NCBI GenBank assembly: GCA_963660915.1
Contig: CAVLAO010000003.1
Span: forward strand, 1 to 64,000
Reading direction: 5' to 3'
Length of the DNA: 64,000 nt
Source: UMGS1766 sp963660915
GTDB taxonomy: Bacteria; Bacillota; Clostridia; Oscillospirales; Oscillospiraceae
This document shows positions 25,271 to 31,954 of the stretch, one piece after another; position 1 is the stretch's first letter; every line of letters starts with the position of its first letter. The position numbers and the translations under genes are program-made. The notes below the pieces were generated by a model. The model saw only the letters and a program-made list of their open reading frames with translations, ran no database searches and had not been told where the DNA came from.

Positions 25271-26434
25271 TCAACCATCAGAATCCACTGGATTCGAGGC
25301 GGTTGATCTGCGTACAAACAGCAACGCGGAAATTCCTGTGGCAATGGGCACCGTCAGCACAACGCCGATGGTGGCGCAAAGTCCCTGGGTCAGCTCAATG
25401 GCCATATAATCCGAAGAAAACAACTGGCGGAATTGATAGCCAAAGGCCAGCAGACTGATCATGGTATTCAGCGCTGTTCCGGCGAAAGCCAGAATTAAGG
25501 TGTTGCTCATGGTGCCGATCATATCTTTTCCGATGTTAAATCCGGATTGCACCAGTGCCCGCCGACTCATTCCCGGATTTACCTCCACCAGTTCCTCCAA
25601 CGCAGCCGCCAGAGACACTGCCACGTCCATGACTGCGCCAAGCGCAGAAATCAGCACTCCTGCCAGAAGCAGAGGACGAACAGAAAGTCCGGTGGCATCC
25701 CGCACCAGCAGCAATTCTTCCGCTGTGTCGCTGTTGTAGCCGGACAAATGAAGTGTCCATGCCGCAGCGGCAAAAATGATGCCCGTCACGCACACACCGG
25801 CCAGAGTCGACAGAACGCCCACTGCCGTACGGCGGCTGAACCCATTGAGCAGAAGCAAGCTTGCTCCGGTCGCCAGCAAAACCGTCAGCAGAGTGACCGC
25901 CAATGGATTAAATCCGTGGAAAATTGCCTGAGCCAAAAACAGAACAACAATCAAAAGAGAAAATCCAACGCCCAGCAGTGCGCGAATGCCTTTCTTTCGC
26001 CCCACCAGAACGACCGCCAGTGCAAACACTCCGATCAGCGAATACAGCGGCAAAGTGCGGTCGTAGTTAAAGATCGTGTAGTAGGGGGCGGCGTTTTCCG
26101 GCGTATCCGCACAGACAATCACCCGCTGATGCACAGAAACCCGAATGTTATGAATCTGGGTCAGGTAGTTGTCAATTTCCACCTGCGCTCCCTTTTGCTC
26201 TCCCTCCAGCAGTTCTACCACAACTTCCTGCTCCCCCAAGTAAAGGGAAGCATCCGCCGTGTCCAGCTCCAGCCGCTCACTGGTAATGCTGATGACCCGG
26301 CCTTTGACATAGTGAAGGGAGTCGGAATTAAATTTTACATAGCTGTTGATACTGTTCCAGTCAAACAAAATAACCGCAGCCAAAAAGGCTATCCCCAGTA
26401 TCAGCGCCGCAATGCCCGCGGCTCTTTTTCTCAT
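25271..26434 (-). CDS. YibE/F-like multi-pass membrane protein
   Basis: This 387-residue protein matches the YibE/F family. One N-terminal helix precedes a soluble region with LGEQEVVVELLEGEQKGAQVEIDNYL (about residues 60-110). Seven or so helices follow, including FALAVVLVGRKKGIRALLGVGFSLL and the conserved LISALGAVMDVAVSLAAALEEL and ALVQSGFNIGKDMIGTMSNTLILAF. The function is unknown; an export or permease role is often suggested for the family. ATG 26434 lies behind GAAGGAG. It is 41 bases upstream of the metallophosphoesterase gene and probably co-transcribed. Confidence 0.85.
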   Translation of the reverse strand: MRKRAAGIAALILGIAFLAAVILFDWNSINSYVKFNSDSLHYVKGRVISITSERLELDTADASLYLGEQEVVVELLEGEQKGAQVEIDNYLTQIHNIRVSVHQRVIVCADTPENAAPYYTIFNYDRTLPLYSLIGVFALAVVLVGRKKGIRALLGVGFSLLIVVLFLAQAIFHGFNPLAVTLLTVLLATGASLLLLNGFSRRTAVGVLSTLAGVCVTGIIFAAAAWTLHLSGYNSDTAEELLLVRDATGLSVRPLLLAGVLISALGAVMDVAVSLAAALEELVEVNPGMSRRALVQSGFNIGKDMIGTMSNTLILAFAGTALNTMISLLAFGYQFRQLFSSDYMAIELTQGLCATIGVVLTVPIATGISALLFVRRSTASNPVDSDG

Positions 26435-26456
26435 GGCATATCGCTCCTTCCCCTGT

Positions 26457-26485
26457 ATTATACCCAGCCTTTTTTCCGTCTGAAA
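26457..26485 (-). promoter_or_regulatory. Candidate promoter of the YibE/F gene
   Basis: A perfect minus-strand -10 box TATAAT (26457-26462) lies 22 bases upstream of the ATG. The -35 position 17 bases away reads only TTTCAG. Confidence 0.4.
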
Positions 26486-26571
26486 CCAAAGAACCGTAAA
26501 GGGAATGTCAAATATACGCAAAATAAAACCGGTCTTACGAGGTCCAATGCGCACAAAATTTAATACAAATT

Positions 26572-26611
26572 AAAAAGTCCTGAACCAGACAAAGTTGTCG
26601 GTTCAGGACTT
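26572..26611 (-). terminator. Terminator after the 81-residue membrane protein gene
   Basis: A perfect 12-bp stem (AAGTCCTGAACC with GGTTCAGGACTT) with a 13-base loop is followed on the minus strand by a run of five T. Confidence 0.85.
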
Positions 26612-26624
26612 ATTTCGGATGGAT

Positions 26625-26870
26625 TTATTTTTTATATCTCTTTCGGTTGCGCTTGCGGCCAACAATACAAAGAAAAGCCAGAATCACTGCCGCACTGACC
26701 GCCATAACGATCCACGCCATGGGGTCTGACGACTCTGCCGCCGTTTCCCCGGTCTCTTCGGCGAATGCAGCGGGCATCATCGCCAAACTGAACAGCAGGC
26801 CGGTAAACAGCGCGCCGATTTTTTTCAATTTCAATTGCAGCCCACATAAGGGAGGAGGGTTTGTGTCCAT
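26625..26870 (-). CDS. Small membrane protein with signal sequence, unknown function
   Basis: This 81-residue protein is not recognised. A short hydrophilic N-terminus precedes a hydrophobic segment ending MMPAAFAEETG, which reads as a cleavable signal peptide. A short acidic stretch, one helix (MAWIVMAVSAAVILAFLCIVG) and a strongly basic tail follow. This is the layout of a small type I membrane protein. AAAGGA lies six bases before ATG 26870. It has its own terminator, so it is a monocistronic unit. Confidence 0.6.
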   Translation of the reverse strand: MDTNPPPLCGLQLKLKKIGALFTGLLFSLAMMPAAFAEETGETAAESSDPMAWIVMAVSAAVILAFLCIVGRKRNRKRYKK

Positions 26871-27079
26871 AGAAAATCCTTTCTTTTTTTGTTGCGAGTC
26901 TCTTGCCCCGCATAAATATCTGGGCAAGGATAACATATTTTTCGACAAAAAGCAAGAAAAGTCTGCCTGCTGCAACCGTAAAGTGCAAAAATCGTGACTT
27001 TGACGAAAATTTATACGATAGACCACTCATAATATTTCAAGCCCGGAAGTATTTTGTATCCCGTGGGATGGCTCCGCTC

Positions 27080-27108
27080 TTGACAAAGCGGAATAATTTG
27101 TGTATGTT
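27080..27108 (+). promoter_or_regulatory. Promoter of fhs
   Basis: A perfect TTGACA (27080-27085), a 17-base spacer and TATGTT (27103-27108) lie directly upstream of the ZTP riboswitch. Transcription would begin at about 27115. Confidence 0.8.
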
Positions 27109-27112
27109 AGTA

Positions 27113-27222
27113 TTAGCCATATGACTGACGGAAGTGGAACTGACCACGGGGAGTATGGCGTGTGTTGAGCCGACCGTCTGGGCACTTGCTGCCGGGATGC
27201 GTCGGCTGTTTTCGTATCCCCG
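27113..27222 (+). ncRNA. ZTP (pfl) riboswitch upstream of fhs
   Basis: The leader carries the conserved blocks of the ZTP/ZMP riboswitch: ATGACTGACGGAAGTGG and CCACGGGGAGTAT (27121-27154) forming the first domain. After a short variable joint comes GCCGACCGTCTGGGCA (27168-27183) of the ligand-binding pseudoknot domain. Downstream GTCGGC can pair with GCCGAC and is followed by TGTTTT, giving a terminator-like hairpin. ZTP accumulates when 10-formyl-tetrahydrofolate is short, so ligand binding should switch on the fhs gene behind it. Confidence 0.92.
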
Positions 27223-27262
27223 CACAGAATCGAACTGCTATGTGAGAAAGGAACGAAGCATC

Positions 27263-28927
27263 ATGAAAACGGACATTGAAATTGCACAGGGCACGGAAAT
27301 GCTGCCCATTCGTGCGGTGGCCGAAAAAGCCGGCATCGACGAAGAACTTCTGGAATACTACGGCAAAGTAAAGGCGAAAATCGACATCACCCCCCTGCGG
27401 GACAAGCCCCGGAAGGGCAAACTGGTATTGGTAACCGCCATCAACCCCACCCCAGCCGGCGAGGGCAAGACCACCACCAGCGTCGGCCTGGCCGACGCCA
27501 TGGTGCAGTTGGGCAAACAGACGATGCTTTGCCTGCGGGAACCCTCTCTCGGCCCGGTATTCGGCGTGAAGGGCGGCGCCGCCGGCGGCGGCTATGCCCA
27601 GGTCATCCCCATGGAGGACATCAACCTCCACTTCACCGGCGACTTCCACGCCATCGGCGCGGCCAACAACCTGCTGGCCGCCATGCTGGACAACCACATT
27701 CAGCAGGGCAACGCACTGGACATCGACGTGAAGAACATCACCTGGAAGCGCTGCGTGGACATGAATGACCGCCAGCTGCGCAACATCATCGACGGCATCG
27801 GCGGCCGGATGCAGGGCGTGCCCCGTGAGGACGGCTTTGACATCACCGTTGCCAGTGAGATCATGGCCGTGCTCTGCCTCGCCTCTGACCTCATGGATCT
27901 AAAAGCCCGGCTGGCCCGTATCATTGTGGGCTACACCCGCTCCGGCGCACCGGTCACTGCTCACGACCTGAAGGCGGAGGGTGCGATGACCGTCCTGCTG
28001 AAGGACGCCATCAAGCCCAATCTGGTACAGACACTGGAGCACAACCCCGCCATCGTCCACGGCGGTCCCTTCGCCAACATCGCCCACGGCTGCAACTCCG
28101 TCTCCGCCACTGACACCGCCCTCAAGCTGGCGGACTATGTCATCACGGAAGCAGGCTTCGGTGCAGATCTGGGCGCGGAGAAATTCCTTGACATCAAGTG
28201 CCGCGCGGCGGGCATGACCCCTGACGCTGTGGTCATTGTCGCCACGGTCAAGGCACTGAAATATAACGGCGGCGTGGCAAAGACCGAGCTGAGTGCGGAA
28301 AATCTGGAGGCACTGGAGCGCGGTCTGCCCAACCTGCTCAAGCATGTGGAAAACATCACCCAGGTATTCGGCCTGCCCTGCGTTGTGGCCATCAATCGCT
28401 TCGTGCAGGACACCGACGCAGAACTGGAACTCATTCGCAGCAAGTGCGCGGAGCTGGGTGTCAATGTTGCCATGAGCGAAGTCTGGGGTAAGGGCGGCAA
28501 AGGCGGCATTGAACTGGCTGAGGAAGTGCTGCGTCTGTGCGAGCAGCCCAAGGACTTTCACTTCGCCTATGATCTCCATCAGCCCATCAAAGACAAGATT
28601 GCCGAGATCGTCCGCCGGATCTATGGCGGCAGCGGCGTGACCTACTCCAAGACCGCCAATCAGTCCATCGCCAAGCTGGAAGAACTGGGCTACGGCGACC
28701 TGCCTGTCTGCATGGCAAAGACCCAGTATTCCCTCTCCGACGACGCCGGCAAACTGGGGCGTCCTGAGGGCTTCACCGTCTCCGTCAGCAAGGTAAAGGT
28801 TTCCGCCGGTGCTGGCTTTATTGTGGTGCAGACCGGCGACATCATGACCATGCCCGGCCTGCCCAAGGTTCCCGCGGCAGAACGGATTGACATTGATGAA
28901 AACGGCGTCATCACCGGCCTGTTTTAA
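27263..28927 (+). CDS. fhs: Formate-tetrahydrofolate ligase
   Basis: This 554-residue enzyme makes 10-formyl-tetrahydrofolate from formate, tetrahydrofolate and ATP, feeding purine synthesis and, in acetogens, the methyl branch. It has the P-loop TPAGEGKTTTSVGL near residue 65, FGVKGGAAGGGYAQVIPMEDINLHFTGD near 105-130, the GPFANIAHGCNS loop near 270, VTEAGFGADLGAEKF and a C-terminal GFTVSVSKVKVSAGAGFIV. Length is standard. I use ATG 27263 after AGAAAGGA; the upstream open frame overlaps the riboswitch and is not coding. No other folate gene is adjacent, so control through the riboswitch is notable. Confidence 0.97.
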   Translation: MKTDIEIAQGTEMLPIRAVAEKAGIDEELLEYYGKVKAKIDITPLRDKPRKGKLVLVTAINPTPAGEGKTTTSVGLADAMVQLGKQTMLCLREPSLGPVFGVKGGAAGGGYAQVIPMEDINLHFTGDFHAIGAANNLLAAMLDNHIQQGNALDIDVKNITWKRCVDMNDRQLRNIIDGIGGRMQGVPREDGFDITVASEIMAVLCLASDLMDLKARLARIIVGYTRSGAPVTAHDLKAEGAMTVLLKDAIKPNLVQTLEHNPAIVHGGPFANIAHGCNSVSATDTALKLADYVITEAGFGADLGAEKFLDIKCRAAGMTPDAVVIVATVKALKYNGGVAKTELSAENLEALERGLPNLLKHVENITQVFGLPCVVAINRFVQDTDAELELIRSKCAELGVNVAMSEVWGKGGKGGIELAEEVLRLCEQPKDFHFAYDLHQPIKDKIAEIVRRIYGGSGVTYSKTANQSIAKLEELGYGDLPVCMAKTQYSLSDDAGKLGRPEGFTVSVSKVKVSAGAGFIVVQTGDIMTMPGLPKVPAAERIDIDENGVITGLF

Positions 28928-28998
28928 GCATTCCTCTTTGTTTTATTAAAAACAGATTTAAAATCATTGAATGAACTGTGAAATATGCCAATATCCCC

Positions 28999-29027
28999 TT
29001 GTGTTTTTTTCGATAAAAGGGTAGAAT
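28999..29027 (+). promoter_or_regulatory. Promoter of the acidic-tail protein gene
   Basis: TTGTGT (28999-29004), a 17-base spacer and TAGAAT (29022-29027) lie 61 bases upstream of the ATG. Confidence 0.6.
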
Positions 29028-29087
29028 TGTCCACAAGAAATAGCATGATCTCCAGAGGGATCTCACTATACTAAGGAGGATTTCATT

Positions 29088-29549
29088 ATGAGCTTTACCA
29101 TTGATTTTGAATCGATTAAAGAAAAGGCAGGCAACCTGGTTCAGGCCGGTGTAAGCCAGAGCAAGAAGGTGGCTGCGATTGCCAAGCTGAAGAGCGACAA
29201 CCTGTCCCAGAAGGACACTCTGCGCAAGGCATATCTGGCTATTGGCAAGCAGTATTATGCCGAGAAGGTCGGTCAGCCCGACGAGGCTTATGCCGCTCTG
29301 TTCGCTCAGGCCGATGCCGCTCTCGCCACCATCGCCGCCAACAATGCAAAACTGGAAGAGATGAAGGCTGCTGAGGAAGTCATCATCACTGCAGAGGACA
29401 TTGATCTGGAGGATGCAGAGGAAGTTTCCGCTGAAGCAGAAGATGCAGTCGCTGAGGAAGCTCCCGCGGAGGAGGCTCCCGTTGCCGAGGAGACCGCTGA
29501 AGAAGCTCCCGTGGAAGAGGCTCCTGCCGCTGAGGAAGAAGAGCTGTAA
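29088..29549 (+). CDS. Small protein with acidic Ala/Glu/Pro-rich tail, unknown function
   Basis: This 153-residue protein has no family I can name with certainty. Residues 1-95 are predicted helical and amphipathic (FESIKEKAGNLVQAG, AKLKSDNLSQKDTLRKAYLAIG). The fragment RKAYLAIGKQYY resembles small Clostridial proteins sometimes annotated as zinc-ribbon or serine proteinase-like. Residues 100-153 are a low-complexity tail of repeated EEAPAEEAPV units. No signal peptide is present. A very good TAAGGAGGA site, a clear promoter and a strong terminator suggest a highly expressed single gene. Confidence 0.65.
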   Translation: MSFTIDFESIKEKAGNLVQAGVSQSKKVAAIAKLKSDNLSQKDTLRKAYLAIGKQYYAEKVGQPDEAYAALFAQADAALATIAANNAKLEEMKAAEEVIITAEDIDLEDAEEVSAEAEDAVAEEAPAEEAPVAEETAEEAPVEEAPAAEEEEL

Positions 29550-29570
29550 TTCCCATTCGTCTGAATTTTA

Positions 29571-29605
29571 AGGGGCGCGTCACAAATTGTGGCGCGCCCC
29601 TTTTT
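29571..29605 (+). terminator. Terminator after the acidic-tail protein gene
   Basis: AGGGGCGCGTCAC pairs with GTGGCGCGCCCCT (one wobble) around a five-base loop, followed by TTTTT. Confidence 0.92.
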
Positions 29606-29679
29606 CGTACATATGTGCGATTTTTCTTGACAAAACTAGAACAGTTGTGCTATATTCTATATGGAACGATCGTTCGATT

Positions 29680-30585
29680 TTATCCGATCAGATTTTTGAT
29701 AAATGCAACAATCTGGTTCCAGATGCGGCTGAAAAATCCCTGTGGATCCCCGCCGCTGACGTCATTTACCAGGTTCGAAATCTGATTGAACAGGTCTTTT
29801 GCCTGCTCCTTCAATGCGGAGACATCAAAGTTGGAATTGGCAATCTTCTTCATCAGGTCGATGATCTGCTGGCGCAGGCTGTCGCTGATGGTAATCCCCA
29901 GTTCCTGACACACCTTATCAATCGCCTCATTGATGTCGTCTTCGGTGACGTTCTTTCCATCGGCGAACAGTTCATTCTTCAGTGCGGCAACCAGTTCTGC
30001 TGCCTTGTCAGAGTCGCCCAGTTCTTCCCCCAGTTCTCCGGTAACCACAATCTCGTTGTTGGCGGCATCAACGCTGGTGTCGTCCAGTTCTTCTCCGGTC
30101 ATGATGGAATAGGCCTTCATTGCACTCACCAGTGCCGCTGTTCCGCTGATGTTGGTCGGTCCTGCGACAACCAGATCCACGTCGGACACGCCGGCTGTGA
30201 TCAGTGCATTCTGATACATCTCTACCGTACAATAGCTGATGTTTCGGGTGGTAACATGAATTCCGCTGCCTTTTTCCCCCGGTGTGAGCAGAATGCTGGA
30301 GTAGGCTTTCGTGCCAATGACCGACTGGGAAAGATAGTTGTCGAAGTGCTCATGTTCCTCTGCATTGGTCGTGTAGTATACATTATAATTCTGCTTGTAG
30401 TTTTCCGGATCCTTTACGCCCAGCAAATCCAGCACCGTAGCCAGCTGATCATCATTCAGATCCTGTCCCAGTACCAGATACGGCTTGCTGCTGTCCGCTT
30501 CTTCTGCCCCTGCAGGGAGCATCAATACGCTGACCAACGTCGCAGCACACAGCACCAGCGACAGGATTCGTTTCCAATATTTCAT
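29680..30585 (-). CDS. DUF1002 family secreted protein
   Basis: This 301-residue protein has a signal peptide ending near MLPAGAEE and the pattern of the DUF1002 family: KPYLVLGQDLNDDQLATVLDLLGV, YNVYYTTNAEEHEHFDNYL, GSGIHVTTRNISYCTVEMYQNAL and VVAGPTNISGTAALVSAMKAY. The family is widespread in Clostridia and Bacilli (YpuA type) and its function is unknown. The C-terminal third is helical. Start ATG 30585 lies nine bases after AAGGAG. It is a single gene. Confidence 0.88.
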   Translation of the reverse strand: MKYWKRILSLVLCAATLVSVLMLPAGAEEADSSKPYLVLGQDLNDDQLATVLDLLGVKDPENYKQNYNVYYTTNAEEHEHFDNYLSQSVIGTKAYSSILLTPGEKGSGIHVTTRNISYCTVEMYQNALITAGVSDVDLVVAGPTNISGTAALVSAMKAYSIMTGEELDDTSVDAANNEIVVTGELGEELGDSDKAAELVAALKNELFADGKNVTEDDINEAIDKVCQELGITISDSLRQQIIDLMKKIANSNFDVSALKEQAKDLFNQISNLVNDVSGGDPQGFFSRIWNQIVAFIKNLIG

Positions 30586-30723
30586 TCTTTGCAACTCCTT
30601 TTATTTCAGGTCTCTTGGTTCTTCCACATTATATTCTTTTCCGTTATCGGGAACAAGTCCGTTTTTTGGGACATCGGTTCTGCTACAATCACGATAACGA
30701 ATTTACGGGAGGTTGTCTTCATC

Positions 30724-31041
30724 ATGAATACCACTTGCTGCAAAACAGAATTTCCCCGCCACCGGAATAATGTCATCGATTTCTGCGCCTATCGGGACCG
30801 GATACTGGGCAGGCAGGCTGCGGCGGCGGGCAATGAGCTGACCTTCCACTGGGAAATTGATGAATCTGTCTGGACCGGCGGCACACCCCGCCGTCAGAGA
30901 AAACCTGTCGCAAAAACACCGCAGCCCCGTCCGATCCGTGCAAAACAAGGCAAAAAGAAGTCTTCTGAGCAGATGGATCGACTGTGCCTGCTGAGCTCTC
31001 TTGCGATCGTTTCCGTTGTATGGCTGTTGATTCTCCTTTGA
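30724..31041 (+). CDS. Small tail-anchored protein, unknown function
   Basis: This 105-residue protein matches no family I know. The N-terminal half is polar with a CC pair. A central basic proline-rich stretch is about residues 55-80 (TPRRQRKPVAKTPQPRPIR). The last 18 residues are hydrophobic (SSLAIVSVVWLLILL) and end at the stop codon, so it could be tail-anchored. GGGAGG lies about a dozen bases before ATG 30724. The basic central segment and C-terminal helix recall cell-division or secretion accessory peptides, but this is not evidence of function. Confidence 0.5.
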   Translation: MNTTCCKTEFPRHRNNVIDFCAYRDRILGRQAAAAGNELTFHWEIDESVWTGGTPRRQRKPVAKTPQPRPIRAKQGKKKSSEQMDRLCLLSSLAIVSVVWLLILL

Positions 31042-31092
31042 CAGAGGCGAAGTATCCTTTCTCGAAAGGGTGTACACCTGACAAAAACAAAG

Positions 31093-31155
31093 GCCGACAT
31101 CGATTCGCACCCCCCCGGCAACGCGATTGCGAAGCCAGTGCAAATTGACGTCGGT
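31093..31155. other. Imperfect long hairpin in a gene-free stretch
   Basis: GCCGACATCGATTCGCAC (31093-31110) and GTGCAAATTGACGTCGGT (31138-31155) pair over 18 positions with four mismatches, most of them tolerable as G-U pairs in RNA. It starts 50 bases after the small tail-anchored gene. It could be a terminator, a processed 3' end or an independent small RNA. A cytosine run fills the loop. Confidence 0.4.
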
Positions 31156-31269
31156 CTCAATGCATCTATACTAACAAACATTTTCTGATATTGCAAGCAT
31201 TTTTTTCTTTACTTTCTCGATTTCTTTTCTTTTTTTCTATTGCGTAAACTTTTTTCTTTTTTCTCTTTT

Positions 31270-31296
31270 CGAATGTCCGCCTTTGGCGGACATTCG
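31270..31296 (+). terminator. Perfect 12-bp hairpin behind a pyrimidine tract
   Basis: CGAATGTCCGCC and GGCGGACATTCG enclose a three-base TTT loop and are followed by TTTG. About 70 bases of almost pure T/C (31199-31269) come before it. It probably ends transcription coming from the small gene upstream, though the T-run after the stem is short. Confidence 0.55.
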
Positions 31297-31374
31297 TTTG
31301 CTTCTGACGGCTTTTTCAAAATTACTGCTGAATTTAAAAGGTTCTTCTTTACAAGCTTTTTCATTTATGATAGA

Positions 31375-31495
31375 CTGTGAAGGCTGAGCATAGGTTTATG
31401 CTCTGTCGCCCACCGGCTTGGTTCTGGGACTTTTCGCCTGCATTGCTGCGGGACGCCACCAGCCCACGACTCAGCCCCTTGGGATACATCTAAGA
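31375..31495 (+). promoter_or_regulatory. Structured rpsO leader, likely S15 autoregulatory element
   Basis: GGCTGAG (31382-31388) pairs with CTCAGCC (31470-31476), closing an 80-base region that itself holds further stems, for example GCATA with TATGC at 31388-31401. This gives a multi-branch junction just upstream of the rpsO ribosome-binding site. Ribosomal protein S15 is known to repress its own mRNA through varied three-way-junction or pseudoknot leaders. The specific match here is inferred from position and folding. Confidence 0.55.
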
Positions 31496-31509
31496 AAGGT
31501 GGAATCGTT

Positions 31510-31776
31510 ATGATCCGCAAAGAAGAAAAGACCGCCGTTATCGAGGCAAACCGCACTCACGAGACCGACACCGGTTCTCCCGAGGTTCAGATCGCTATTC
31601 TGACCGCACGCATCCAGCAGCTGACTGATCACCTGCGTGAGCATCCCCATGACAATCACTCCCGTCGTGGTCTGCTGAAGATGGTCGGTAAGCGCCGCAA
31701 AATGCTGGCTTATCTGGCTGATAAGGACATCGAGCGTTATCGTGCTCTGATCGCCAAGCTGGGCCTGCGTAAGTAA
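31510..31776 (+). CDS. rpsO: 30S ribosomal protein S15
   Basis: This 88-residue protein of the small ribosomal subunit binds 16S rRNA at a three-way junction early in assembly. The family sequence is clear: THETDTGSPEVQIAILTARIQQLTDHLREHPHDNHSRRGLLKMVGKRRKMLAYL, ending IAKLGLRK. Length is standard. It lies upstream of pnp, the arrangement also known from E. coli and Bacillus. Confidence 0.99.
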   Translation: MIRKEEKTAVIEANRTHETDTGSPEVQIAILTARIQQLTDHLREHPHDNHSRRGLLKMVGKRRKMLAYLADKDIERYRALIAKLGLRK

Positions 31777-31786
31777 GTGCTCTCTG

Positions 31787-31821
31787 TCAGGGCGGTGCAA
31801 TCCCTTGCACCGCCCTGATTT
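31787..31821 (+). terminator. Perfect 14-bp hairpin between rpsO and pnp
   Basis: TCAGGGCGGTGCAA and TTGCACCGCCCTGA enclose a four-base loop and are followed by only TTT. It may end most rpsO transcripts while letting some continue into pnp, or protect the rpsO 3' end. Confidence 0.75.
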
Positions 31822-31861
31822 CCGTTGCAGCAAATCAAAAAGTGAGGCAAGTCTGCGCTTA

Positions 31862-31917
31862 TTTTAGCAGTTGAATCTGCCCTTTGGCTCTACGAAAGTC
31901 GGATTCAAGTGCTAAAA
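31862..31917 (+). promoter_or_regulatory. Long stem-loop in the pnp leader
   Basis: TTTTAGCAGTTGAATC (31862-31877) pairs with GATTCAAGTGCTAAAA (31902-31917) over 16 positions with a single mismatch, leaving a 24-base loop. It lies 37 bases before the pnp start codon. In E. coli a leader stem-loop cut by RNase III mediates PNPase autoregulation; an equivalent here is inferred. Confidence 0.6.
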
Positions 31918-31954
31918 AGCATGAGACTGCCTCCAAAGAAAAGGAGGACAATCG

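Noticed and set aside
31118..31160. A tRNA-like cloverleaf in the hairpin-rich stretch before rpsO
   Set aside because: There is no T-loop GTTC-A-A-TC motif, no anticodon arm and no acceptor pairing. It is treated as a plain hairpin region.
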